NCBI GenBank assembly: GCA_965228625.1
Contig: OZ245829.1
Coordinates: 3,596,001-3,660,000 of the forward strand
DNA length: 64,000 bases
Source: UBA2767 sp965228625
GTDB lineage: Bacteria > Pseudomonadota > Alphaproteobacteria > Rhizobiales > Methyloligellaceae
Direction of reading: 5' to 3'
Of the stretch, positions 50,390 to 58,663 are shown in pieces (position 1 is the stretch's first letter; each line of letters opens with the position of its first letter). A model generated the notes under the pieces. That model did not search any database, was not told where the DNA came from, and saw only the letters and a list, made by a program, of their open reading frames with translations. The position numbers were made by a program, and so were the translations under genes.

Positions 50390-52333
50390 ATGAGCGACAC
50401 AGCGACCACAGAGCACACATTCCGGAGGTACAGGGAAGGGGAAACCGCGGCCGACATCGATCTGGAAGAGAAGATCTTCCAGGCGGATGCGTCCTACAAG
50501 TGCCCCACCTATATCCACAAGACGCCCCCGTGCCAGGGGAGCTGTCCGTCGGGTCACGAGATTCGCGGCTGGCTGGCGATCGCGCGCGGCATGGACAAGC
50601 CGCCCGTCGAAGGGATGACGTGGCAGGAATATGCCTTTCTGCGGATGGTCGAGGCCAATCCGTTCCCCGCCGCCATGGGCCGGGTCTGCCCGGCGCCGTG
50701 CGAAGACGGCTGCAACCGCAACGAGGTCGACGACTTCGTCGGGATCAATGCGGTCGAGCAATATGTGGGCGACTGGGCCAATGAGAACAATCTGACGCTT
50801 GGCAAGCCCGGCAAGGACACGGGCAAGACGGTTGCGGTGATCGGCAGCGGTCCGGCGGGGCTGACGGCCGCCTATTTCCTGCGCAAGAAGGGCCACGCGG
50901 TCACCATCTTCGAAGCCCAGGACAAGCTCGGCGGCATGATGCGCTACGGAATCCCCGGCTACCGAACGCCGCGCGAGATGCTCGACACCGAGATCGGCCG
51001 GATCATCGATCTGGGGGTGGACGTGAAGACCGGCGTGCGCGTCGGGCAGGATGTCACGATCGAGAAGCTGGAGAAGGATTTCGACGCGATCTTCTGGGGC
51101 ATCGGCGCGCAGGTTGGCCGGCCACTGCCGATCCCCGGCTTCGAGGCCGACAATTGCATCACGGGTGTCGAATTCCTCGATGCCTTCAACCAGGGCTGGG
51201 TGTTCTCAACCGCGAAGAAGATCGTCGTCGTCGGCGGCGGTGACACCTCGGTCGACGTGGCGTCGGTTGCGCGCCGGCTCGGCCACATCACGCACAGGGC
51301 GGACAAGCGCATGTCGGACGGCACGGCACTTGGGCACACCGCGCAGGATGTCGCCGGTACCGCCGTTCGCGAGGGCGTGAAAGCGGTGCTTACCTCGCTC
51401 TTCCCGGTCGAGGAAATGACCGCCGCCGAGCACGAGCGCGAGGATGCGCTGAGAGAAGGTGTCGAGATCAGAGGCGGCGTCGTGCCGCTCGAAGTCATAA
51501 AGGACGAAGAGGGGCGGGTCGCGGCGCTCAGGATGTGCGAGTGCGAGATGGACGGCACGACACCGGTCGCCAAGGAAGGAACCGAATTCGAGATCGAATG
51601 CGATCTGATCGTTTCGGCGATCGGGCAAATGGGCGACCTGAAGGGGATTGAGACCCTGGACAACGGACACGGGTTCATCGCCACCGATGCGCTGTACAAG
51701 GTCAAGGATCAGGACAAGCATTTTGCCGGCGGCGATATCATCCGTCCGCATCTCCTGACCACCGCCATCGGTCACGGGCGGATTGCCGCGGAGAACATCG
51801 ATCACTTCCTCGCCGGCGAGCCGATCGACAAGCGTCCCAAGGTCGATGTCCATCACTTCAACCTGTTGAACGAGCTGCACCAGCGCGGTCTCGATCCGGA
51901 GGAATACGATCACACGCAGCGGCGCGGCACCTCGGAAGAGCACTTTGCCGTTCACAATTACGAGGACCGCTCGGCCACGCAGATCATCCCTCATACCGAA
52001 CTGTTCAAGGGCCACTTCGCCTATGAGCCGCGCGAGAAACGCGGCGAGGTCAGGATCATCGGTGACGACGTACTGGGCAATTTCGAGGAGCGCATCGAGG
52101 GGTTTACCGAGGAGCAGGCGCAGAAGGAGGGCGAGCGCTGCATGAGCTGCGGCATGTGCTTCGAGTGCAACAATTGCGTCAACTACTGCCCGCAGGACGC
52201 CGTGTTCCGGGTCAAAAAGGATGAGCGCGCCGTCGGACGTTACGTCGACACCGACTACGCCAAGTGCATCGGCTGTCACATCTGCATGGACGTCTGCCCC
52301 TCCGGGTACATCAAGATGGGGCTCGGGGAGTAA
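50390..52333 (+). CDS. dsrL: DsrL, NAD(P)-linked oxidoreductase of the Dsr system
   Basis: DsrL (647 residues) is a GltD-like flavoprotein that links DsrAB electrons to NAD(P). The N-terminal Fe-S region has CPTYIHKTPPCQGSCPSGH and CPAPCEDGC. The FAD site is VAVIGSGPAGLTAAYFL and the NAD(P) site is KIVVVGGGDTSVDVASVA. The C-terminal ferredoxin domain has CMSCGMCFECNNC and CIGCHICMDVCPSG. Its presence is a marker of oxidative Dsr. The ATG at 50390 has AAGGCGAGGA at seven bases; the ATG at 50384 would overlap the dsrK stop and sit on the ribosome binding site. Confidence 0.95.
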   Translation: MSDTATTEHTFRRYREGETAADIDLEEKIFQADASYKCPTYIHKTPPCQGSCPSGHEIRGWLAIARGMDKPPVEGMTWQEYAFLRMVEANPFPAAMGRVCPAPCEDGCNRNEVDDFVGINAVEQYVGDWANENNLTLGKPGKDTGKTVAVIGSGPAGLTAAYFLRKKGHAVTIFEAQDKLGGMMRYGIPGYRTPREMLDTEIGRIIDLGVDVKTGVRVGQDVTIEKLEKDFDAIFWGIGAQVGRPLPIPGFEADNCITGVEFLDAFNQGWVFSTAKKIVVVGGGDTSVDVASVARRLGHITHRADKRMSDGTALGHTAQDVAGTAVREGVKAVLTSLFPVEEMTAAEHEREDALREGVEIRGGVVPLEVIKDEEGRVAALRMCECEMDGTTPVAKEGTEFEIECDLIVSAIGQMGDLKGIETLDNGHGFIATDALYKVKDQDKHFAGGDIIRPHLLTTAIGHGRIAAENIDHFLAGEPIDKRPKVDVHHFNLLNELHQRGLDPEEYDHTQRRGTSEEHFAVHNYEDRSATQIIPHTELFKGHFAYEPREKRGEVRIIGDDVLGNFEERIEGFTEEQAQKEGERCMSCGMCFECNNCVNYCPQDAVFRVKKDERAVGRYVDTDYAKCIGCHICMDVCPSGYIKMGLGE

Positions 52334-52338
52334 CGCCA

Positions 52339-52824
52339 ATGCCGCAACGGCTGCCGCCCGTCCTGACCCTCGTATTGCTGCTGGCGGCGGCGTTCGCCTT
52401 TTTGCCGGCGGGAAGCGCTTCCGGCGCCGAGGCGGGGCAGGCCGGTCGTGTCTCCGTGCCGGCGCCGGCCAAGGGCAAGGGCGACAGTTGCGTCGCCGAC
52501 ACCGAGTTCATGCGCCGGTACCATATGACGGTGCTCAACCACCAGCGTGACGACACGGTGCATGACGGCATCCGCACCAAACAGTTCTCGCTGAAGGAAT
52601 GCATCGCCTGCCACGCGGTCGAAGGTGCCGACGCGAAACCGGTCACATACGAGAGCCCGCAGCATTTCTGCCGCTCCTGTCACGAATACGCGGCGGTGCA
52701 GATCGACTGCTTCCAGTGTCATGCCTCGCAGCCCGAGGCCGAAAAGGCGGCGCGGGATCCTGCCGCACGCGAGGACGCGTCCGGGAGGTCGCTGGCCGAA
52801 TACCTGGAGAGGGCGCACCGATGA
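52339..52824 (+). CDS. dsrJ: DsrJ, periplasmic triheme cytochrome c
   Basis: DsrJ (161 residues) is an exported triheme cytochrome of the DsrMKJOP complex. A signal anchor covers about residues 5-30. Three heme sites are visible: CIACH, CRSCH and CFQCH. A further Cys before the hemes (GDSCVADTEFMRRYHM) fits the unusual Cys-ligated heme known from DsrJ. The stop overlaps the dsrO start (ATGA). Confidence 0.95.
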   Translation: MPQRLPPVLTLVLLLAAAFAFLPAGSASGAEAGQAGRVSVPAPAKGKGDSCVADTEFMRRYHMTVLNHQRDDTVHDGIRTKQFSLKECIACHAVEGADAKPVTYESPQHFCRSCHEYAAVQIDCFQCHASQPEAEKAARDPAAREDASGRSLAEYLERAHR

Positions 52825-53612
52825 CCCGCCGGCCCACCGATATCGTCTCGCGCAGCAACGCGAACCTGCCTGAAGCGGCCCGGCCCGACCGGCGCGACCT
52901 GCTGCGCGGGCTCACCGCAGGCATCGGACTGACCCTGGCGCCGGGCGTGACGCTCTACGCGCTCACCGGCGCGGCCGAGGCGCGGCCGCCCGACCAGGCC
53001 GTCACGTCGAATGTGCGCTGGGGCATGCTCATCGACGCCGGCAAGTGCGCCGACGGCTGCAATGCCTGCGTGACGGCCTGCGCAAAGGAGAATGGCTGGG
53101 AAGACACCGGCAAACCGCTGACCGACGCGCAATGGATCCGCAAGCTTACCGTGCGCGATCCGAAATCCGGGTCATCCCGCGAGCTGCCGATGATGTGCCA
53201 GCACTGCGCTGAACCGCCCTGCGTCGACGTCTGTCCGACGGGCTCGTCGTTCAAGCGCGCCGACGGGATCGTGCTGGTCGACAAGCACATCTGCATTGGT
53301 TGCCGCTACTGCATGATGGCCTGCCCCTACAATGCGCGCTCCTTCATCCACGAGCCGGTTGAAAATCAGAAGCCGGATGCGCCGCGCGGCAAGGGAACGG
53401 TCGAGAGCTGCACCCTGTGCGTTCACCGGATCGACGCCGGCGGAACACCGGCTTGCGTCGAGGCCTGCGCGGTGGACGGCGGCGGCGCCATGCTGTTCGG
53501 CGATCTCAACGATCCGCAGAGCGAGATCTCGAAGCGCATCGCGCGCTATCCGACAACGCAGATTCGCGCCGACCTGGGGACCGACCCCGGGGTGCGATAC
53601 CGGAATCTGTGA
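52821..53612 (+). CDS. dsrO: DsrO, Tat-exported ferredoxin-like subunit
   Basis: DsrO (263 residues) is a periplasmic Fe-S subunit with a Tat signal (PDRRDLLRGLTAGIGLTLAP). It carries four [4Fe-4S] sites, seen as CADGCNACVTAC, CQHCAEPPCVDVC, CIGCRYCMMACPYN and CTLCVHRIDAG with later cysteines in CVEACAV. It carries electrons between DsrJ and the membrane subunit DsrP. It overlaps dsrJ by four bases and precedes dsrP by 13. Confidence 0.95.
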   Translation: MTRRPTDIVSRSNANLPEAARPDRRDLLRGLTAGIGLTLAPGVTLYALTGAAEARPPDQAVTSNVRWGMLIDAGKCADGCNACVTACAKENGWEDTGKPLTDAQWIRKLTVRDPKSGSSRELPMMCQHCAEPPCVDVCPTGSSFKRADGIVLVDKHICIGCRYCMMACPYNARSFIHEPVENQKPDAPRGKGTVESCTLCVHRIDAGGTPACVEACAVDGGGAMLFGDLNDPQSEISKRIARYPTTQIRADLGTDPGVRYRNL

Positions 53613-53625
53613 GGAGCATCGTGTG

Positions 53626-54852
53626 ATGGCGCGAACGGTATACAGCGAAATCGAAGGCGGGCCGGGATTCTACGGCTTGCTTGCGATTCTCGGACTGTTC
53701 GTTCTCGGCGGCCTCGCCAGCGCGTGGACCATGGAGCATCACGGTCACATCGTCACCGGCATGAACAACAGGATCGTGTGGGGCGTGCCGCACGTGTTCG
53801 CGGTCTTTCTGATCCTCGTTGCGTCCGGCGTGCTCAACGTGGCCACGATCGGAACCGTGTTCGGGCGCACCGCCTACAAGCCGATGGCGAGATTGTCCGG
53901 CCTCCTGGCCATCGGGTTCCTTGTGAGCGGTCTCGCGATACTGGTGCTCGATCTTGGCCGTCCCGACCGCCTGATCATCGCCATGACCACCTACAACTTC
54001 AAATCGATCTTCGCCTGGAATATCTTCCTCTATGTGGGCTTTCTGCTCGTGGTCTGCGCCTATCTGTTCGTTCAGATGGACCGCCAGATGAACCGTTATG
54101 CGGGGACGGTCGGCTGGTTCGCCTTTATCTGGCGGCTGGTGCTCACCACCGGCACGGGCTCGATCTTCGGCTGGCTGGTGGCGCGGCAGGCCTATGACGC
54201 GGCGGTCATGGCCCCGCTGTTCATCGCCATGTCGCTGTCCTTCGGGCTTGCCGTCTTCATTCTCGTACTGATAGGCGTGTGTGCGGGTACGGGCCGCGAA
54301 GTCGGCGACCGGCTGCTGAACCGCCTCGGGAGGCTGCTCGGCATTTTCGCCGCCGTGGTCCTCTACTTCACGGCCTTGCAGCATCTGACCAACCTTTACG
54401 CCGCCGAACATATCGCGGTGGAGCGCTTTCTGCTGCTCGAGGGCGGTGTCTACACGCAGCTTTTCTGGGGCGTTCAGGTGCTGTTGGGCGGGCTGGTACC
54501 CATCGCCCTTGTTTACGCACCCGCGACCGGCGGTTCGCGCGTTGCGATCGCGCTTGCTTCCGCGCTTGTCATCGTCGGCGGGCTGGCCCAGATCTACGTG
54601 ATCATCATCGGCGGCCAGGCCTATCCGCTTATCCTCTTTCCCGGCATGGAGGAGTCCTCGAGCGCGCTGGACGGCACGATCGCCTCCTATACCCCGAGCC
54701 TGCCGGAGATCGGTCTGGGACTGGGCGGCGTGGCGCTGGCCCTGCTCATCGCCGCCGTGGGTCTGAGGATCCTGCGTTTCCTTCCGACCCGTCTTGCCGA
54801 CGAACTCGCCGATCCGCATGCGCAGTCCGGCGCCGCGCAGGGAGCTTCATGA
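53626..54852 (+). CDS. dsrP: DsrP, NrfD-like membrane subunit
   Basis: DsrP (408 residues) is an NrfD/PsrC-type membrane protein with about ten helices that exchanges electrons with the quinone pool. It opens VYSEIEGGPGFYGLLAILGL, has LDLGRPDRLIIAMTTYNFKS typical of the family, and ends in a hydrophilic tail. GAGGAG precedes the ATG at nine bases; a GTG one codon upstream is also possible. It closes the MKLJOP block. Confidence 0.94.
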   Translation: MARTVYSEIEGGPGFYGLLAILGLFVLGGLASAWTMEHHGHIVTGMNNRIVWGVPHVFAVFLILVASGVLNVATIGTVFGRTAYKPMARLSGLLAIGFLVSGLAILVLDLGRPDRLIIAMTTYNFKSIFAWNIFLYVGFLLVVCAYLFVQMDRQMNRYAGTVGWFAFIWRLVLTTGTGSIFGWLVARQAYDAAVMAPLFIAMSLSFGLAVFILVLIGVCAGTGREVGDRLLNRLGRLLGIFAAVVLYFTALQHLTNLYAAEHIAVERFLLLEGGVYTQLFWGVQVLLGGLVPIALVYAPATGGSRVAIALASALVIVGGLAQIYVIIIGGQAYPLILFPGMEESSSALDGTIASYTPSLPEIGLGLGGVALALLIAAVGLRILRFLPTRLADELADPHAQSGAAQGAS

Positions 54853-54871
54853 TGGGAGGTGCGAGACGACC

Positions 54872-55876
54872 ATGACCGAACCGCATCCATTCGCACGTTT
54901 CGTGGCGATTCTCGGCCGGGGCAAATCGCTGACTCGCTCGCTGACGATCGAGGAAGCGGAAGAGGCGATGTCCATGATCCTGCGCGGTGAGGTGCTTCCC
55001 GAGCAGCTCGGCGCCTTCATGATGCTGCTGCGCGTCAAGGAGGAGAGCCCCGAGGAGATCGCCGGCTTCGTGCGCGCGGCACGGTCCACGCTCAAGCGGC
55101 CCGAGCGGTTGCCGGAGGTTGACCTGGACTGGTCCTCCTATGCGGGTAAACGCCGCCAGCTCCCATGGTTCCTTCTGTCCGCCCTGGTGCTGGCGCGCAA
55201 CGGATGCCGAATCTTCATGCACGGAACCGAGGGCCACACGCCGGGCCGTCTTTACACGCGCGAGACCCTGGAGTTGCTCGGCTTCCCGGCGGCCGCCAGC
55301 CTCGAGGAGGCGGCCGGACAGATCGCCCGGCACAACCTCGCCTATGTTCCGCTTGAGGTGCTGAGCCCGCGGCTGCGCGAGCTCATCGACCTGCGGCCCG
55401 TTTTCGGCCTGCGTTCGCCCGTGCACACCCTGTCGCGGATGATCAACCCCTTCGATGCGCCCTGCATGCTCCAGGGCATCTTTCATCCCGCCTATATGGG
55501 CATCCACCAGGGCGCCGCGATTCTGCTGGAACAGCCGCGCATGGCCGTATTCCGTGGCGAAGGCGGCGAGATTGAGCGCCGCCCGAACAAACCTTGCGAG
55601 GTCTGGACGGCCCATGGCGGTCAGACGGAGGTGGAGCGCTGGCCGCCGCTGCTGGCCGAGCCGCGGCAGGCCGCCGATGAAGAGATGGACTTCAATGACC
55701 TGCGCGCGCTCTGGCGGGGCGAAACATCGAACGACTATGCCGAGGCCTCCGTCACCGGAACGCTCGCGATTGCGCTGAAAGCGCTCGGCCGTGCGGAGAC
55801 AATGGAGGAGGCGCAATCCGCCGCGCGATCGCTTTGGCAGGACCGCGATATCAACCGCTTCATGGACGTGGCGTAG
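54872..55876 (+). CDS. TrpD2-like glycosyltransferase-family protein in the dsr operon
   Basis: This 334-residue protein resembles the anthranilate phosphoribosyltransferase fold of the TrpD2/YbiB type: a helical N-terminal domain (IEEAEEAMSMILRGEVLPEQ, then LGAFMMLLRVKEESPEEI) followed by the core with FMHGTEGHTPGRLYTRE. YbiB-type members bind DNA and are not tryptophan enzymes. It sits between dsrP (19 bases) and dsrN (4 bases), so it is expressed with the Dsr system, but its task there is unknown. It is not one of the classic dsr genes. Confidence 0.8.
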   Translation: MTEPHPFARFVAILGRGKSLTRSLTIEEAEEAMSMILRGEVLPEQLGAFMMLLRVKEESPEEIAGFVRAARSTLKRPERLPEVDLDWSSYAGKRRQLPWFLLSALVLARNGCRIFMHGTEGHTPGRLYTRETLELLGFPAAASLEEAAGQIARHNLAYVPLEVLSPRLRELIDLRPVFGLRSPVHTLSRMINPFDAPCMLQGIFHPAYMGIHQGAAILLEQPRMAVFRGEGGEIERRPNKPCEVWTAHGGQTEVERWPPLLAEPRQAADEEMDFNDLRALWRGETSNDYAEASVTGTLAIALKALGRAETMEEAQSAARSLWQDRDINRFMDVA

Positions 55877-55880
55877 AACG

Positions 55881-57344
55881 ATGGCAACCGTGTATCTCTC
55901 AGCCGCTCACAAGTCTTCCGGCAAAACAACCGCCGCAATCGGTCTGCTGGCGGCATTTGCCGAACGTGGCCGCAAGGTCCAGCCCTTCAAGAAGGGTCCT
56001 GACTATATCGACCCGATGTGGCTGACGCGGACGTCCGGGCGGAGTTGCTACAATCTCGACTACAACACGCAGACCGAAGCCGAAATCCGCGCCACGTTTG
56101 CCCGCCACGCCGCGACCGCGGAATTTGCCCTAATCGAAGGCAACAAGGGGCTCCATGACGGTGTCGACGTGGAAGGACGCGATTGCAACGCGGCGATGGC
56201 CAAGCTGCTGGAAGCGCCCGTGGTGCTGGTGCTGGACACCAGCGGCCTGACCCGGGGCATCGTGCCGCTTGTGGTCGGCTATCAGGCGTTTGACCCCAAT
56301 GTGACCATTGCCGGCATCATCCTGAACCGGGTTGCCGGGCCGCGGCACGAAGGCAAGCTGCGGGCAGCACTTGAGTATTACACCGATGTGCCGATTCTGG
56401 GCGCCCTGGGGCGCGACGATCAACTGGCCCTCGTCGAACGCCATCTCGGTTTGACGACACCACGCGAGGTCAGCCGCGCGGATGCGTTGATCGGACGTTT
56501 GCGGCGGGCCGCGCGAGACGGCATAGACCTCGACCGCATTGTCGAAATCGCCGCGCCGCACATGCCCGTCCCGGGCGCCGACGCTCTGGACGTTTCAACG
56601 GGGCGCCGGGATGTGCGCCTTGGTATTGCCCGCGATGCGGCGTTCGGATTCTACTATCCGGACGACCTTGAGGCGCTCGAAAACGCCGGCGCGGAGCTGG
56701 TGTTCTTCGACACGCTGCGGGACACCCATCTGCCGGACGTTGACGGCCTTTTCATCGGCGGCGGTTTTCCGGAGACGCAAATGGCGGCCCTTGAAGCCAA
56801 TGCGAGCCTGAGACGAGAATTCCGCAAAGCGGCGGCCTCCGGACTTCCCGTCTACGCCGAGTGCGGCGGGCTGATGTATCTGTGCCGCTCGATTTCCTGG
56901 AACGGAAAATCCCACAAGATGGTCGGCGCGGTGCCGTTCGATGCGGTCATGCACGAGCGGCCACAGGGACGCGGCCTGGTCCGGCTCGAGGAAACGGGAC
57001 GTTGCCCCTGGGGACGATCTTCTTCGGCGCCGCGGCGACCGGTTCGCGCCCATGAATTCCACCATGCGGCGCTGGAGAACGGTCCGCCGGACACAGTGTT
57101 CGCCTATCGCGTCAAGCGCGGGTTCGGCATCGACGGCGCGCATGACGGCATCGTGAGCGGCAACCTCATGGCGAGCTTCTGTCACTTGCGGGATACCGCC
57201 CAGGATCACTGGGCTGCACGTTTCGTCTCTTTCGTGCGGGCCTGCAAGCACGGCTCCCGCCACGCGGCAGCAGCGAGCGTCGATGACGATCGTTCCGGCC
57301 GGAAGCGGGAAAAGACTCTAACCGCGCTCAGCCAATACCGCTGA
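55881..57344 (+). CDS. dsrN: DsrN, siroheme amidase (CobB/CbiA family)
   Basis: DsrN (487 residues) amidates siroheme to siroamide, the DsrAB prosthetic group, using glutamine and ATP. It has an N-terminal P-loop (AAHKSSGKTT) with FKKGPDYIDP and EGNKGLHDGVD, and a C-terminal class I glutaminase domain with the nucleophile in YAECGGLMYL (about residue 328) and HEFHHAALENG. The family also includes cobyrinate a,c-diamide synthase; context decides for DsrN. Its 3' end overlaps the convergent ccdA gene by 17 bases. It ends the dsr operon; dsrR and dsrS are not seen. Confidence 0.92.
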   Translation: MATVYLSAAHKSSGKTTAAIGLLAAFAERGRKVQPFKKGPDYIDPMWLTRTSGRSCYNLDYNTQTEAEIRATFARHAATAEFALIEGNKGLHDGVDVEGRDCNAAMAKLLEAPVVLVLDTSGLTRGIVPLVVGYQAFDPNVTIAGIILNRVAGPRHEGKLRAALEYYTDVPILGALGRDDQLALVERHLGLTTPREVSRADALIGRLRRAARDGIDLDRIVEIAAPHMPVPGADALDVSTGRRDVRLGIARDAAFGFYYPDDLEALENAGAELVFFDTLRDTHLPDVDGLFIGGGFPETQMAALEANASLRREFRKAAASGLPVYAECGGLMYLCRSISWNGKSHKMVGAVPFDAVMHERPQGRGLVRLEETGRCPWGRSSSAPRRPVRAHEFHHAALENGPPDTVFAYRVKRGFGIDGAHDGIVSGNLMASFCHLRDTAQDHWAARFVSFVRACKHGSRHAAAASVDDDRSGRKREKTLTALSQYR

Positions 57345-58065
57345 AGGCGGGGAAGTACTCCAGCATCCAGAAAGCGATCTTGTTCATTCCGCCGGTCAGG
57401 AACAGGATACCCGTCACGATGAGAAGCGCGCCCATGGCCTTCTCGATCGTGCCGATGTGCTGCCGGAACCGGGCCATGAAGTTCATGAAGGGCTTGGCAA
57501 ATGCGGCCGCGACCAGAAACGGCACGCCGATGCCGACCGAATAGGCTGAGAGAAGCTTTACGCCCTGGCCCACGGTTTCCTGGCCGCCGGCGGTAAACAG
57601 AATGGCGGCGAGCACCGGACCGACACACGGCGTCCAGCCGAAGGCAAACGCCAGTCCCATAACAAAGGCGCCGAGTATCCCCGCCGGCTTGTGCGCAACG
57701 TCCACACGCGCCTCGCGGTACAGCAGGCCGATTCGGAATAACCCGAGAAAATGCAGCCCCATGATGATGATGAGGATGCCGGCAATCGCCGAAAGCCAGT
57801 CCAGGTGATCCTGAACGAAACGCCCGAGGTACGTGGCCGTCGCCCCGAACGAGACAAAGATGATCGAAAAGCCGATGACGAAAGCGAGCGCCGACAGAAA
57901 GATGCGCGAGGCTGCTCCCGGCGCGGCCTCTTCGCCGCGGAACTGATCCATGCTCACGCCGGCCAGGTAGCAGAGATACGGGGGGACGAGGGGCAGGACG
58001 CACGGCGAAGCAAAAGAAAGCAGGCCGCCGATAAAAGCACCACCCAGGCCGATTTCGAAATTCAT
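57328..58065 (-). CDS. ccdA: CcdA-type cytochrome c biogenesis / thiol-disulfide carrier
   Basis: This 245-residue membrane protein has six helices and carries electrons from cytoplasmic thioredoxin to periplasmic thioredoxin-fold proteins. The redox cysteines are in SFASPCVLPLVPPYLCYLAG (helix 1) and FGWTPCVGPVLAAIL (helix 4). It can reduce the two SoxW-like proteins and support heme attachment to the c-type cytochromes of the island. It is convergent with dsrN and divergent from the ArsR gene, with an operator candidate 27 bases upstream. Confidence 0.92.
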   Translation of the reverse strand: MNFEIGLGGAFIGGLLSFASPCVLPLVPPYLCYLAGVSMDQFRGEEAAPGAASRIFLSALAFVIGFSIIFVSFGATATYLGRFVQDHLDWLSAIAGILIIIMGLHFLGLFRIGLLYREARVDVAHKPAGILGAFVMGLAFAFGWTPCVGPVLAAILFTAGGQETVGQGVKLLSAYSVGIGVPFLVAAAFAKPFMNFMARFRQHIGTIEKAMGALLIVTGILFLTGGMNKIAFWMLEYFPAFSGIG

Positions 58066-58091
58066 CGCTGGCTCCCCCGGCCGGAGATCAC

Positions 58092-58111
58092 ATATTCACG
58101 ATATTAGATAT
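58092..58111 (+). promoter_or_regulatory. Sulfur-island operator candidate in the ccdA/arsR promoter
   Basis: ATATTCA-CGATATTA-GATAT matches the elements at 39945 and 43735 in both halves and in spacing. It is 27 bases from the ccdA start and about 140 bases from the ArsR start, fitting autoregulation of the repressor. Confidence 0.55.
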
Positions 58112-58253
58112 GTCAGTTTTGAGTTGTCATCAACTCCCGAACTGAATATCGATCATTCCGTCCAATCCGGTCTGGGAGCTGATGCCGGTCGGGACGGTTT
58201 AGATCAACGGGTCACGGCCGGTCAGATCCGCCGTGGATGATGAGGGACTGGGG

Positions 58254-58622
58254 ATGAGGGCATCAGCGAGAGAACAAAAGGCTGCGAGCAGCGCCGCGGC
58301 GATGGGCGCGGACGACTACACGGCAATGGCCGAGAGCGCCAAGGCGGCGTGCGACCTGTTGCGCGGGCTCGCCCACGAGTCACGTCTCATGATCCTGTGC
58401 ATCCTGGTCGAGGGCGAGCGGTCGGTGAGAGAACTCGAAGAGCTCCTGGATATGCGTCAGCCGACGGTCTCGCAGCAGCTTGCCAGACTGCGTGCCGATC
58501 GGCTCGTCAAGACGCGCCGCGACGGCAAGACGATCTACTACTCACTTGCCAGCGATGAGGCATACAAGGTGATCGCCGCTCTCTATGAGCTCTATTGCAA
58601 GGATGTGGTGACGGGCCGCTGA
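58254..58622 (+). CDS. ArsR-family sulfur-responsive repressor (SqrR/BigR/SoxR type)
   Basis: This 122-residue winged-helix repressor has the recognition helix in RQPTVSQQLARLRADRLV (about 69-86) and a wing GKTIYYSL. Cysteines at 49 (RLMILCILVEGE) and 115 (LYELYCKDV) are 66 residues apart, the same spacing as the two reactive cysteines of SqrR/BigR that form polysulfide bridges. A third cysteine at 33 is extra. The metal-binding motifs of classic ArsR are absent. The ATG at 58254 has GAGGG upstream; a GTG at 58233 is possible. It is the natural candidate to control the whole sulfur island. Confidence 0.9.
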   Translation: MRASAREQKAASSAAAMGADDYTAMAESAKAACDLLRGLAHESRLMILCILVEGERSVRELEELLDMRQPTVSQQLARLRADRLVKTRRDGKTIYYSLASDEAYKVIAALYELYCKDVVTGR

Positions 58623-58663
58623 CAGCCGGCCGGCAACCGGACATCGCCTGGTGCGCGCACCCC

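Noticed and set aside
43862..57344. Dsr cluster as a sulfate-reduction pathway
   Set aside because: dsrEFH, dsrL, tusA, fccAB and a sulfur-type ArsR regulator accompany it, and no sat/apr genes are in the window. This set marks the oxidative direction.
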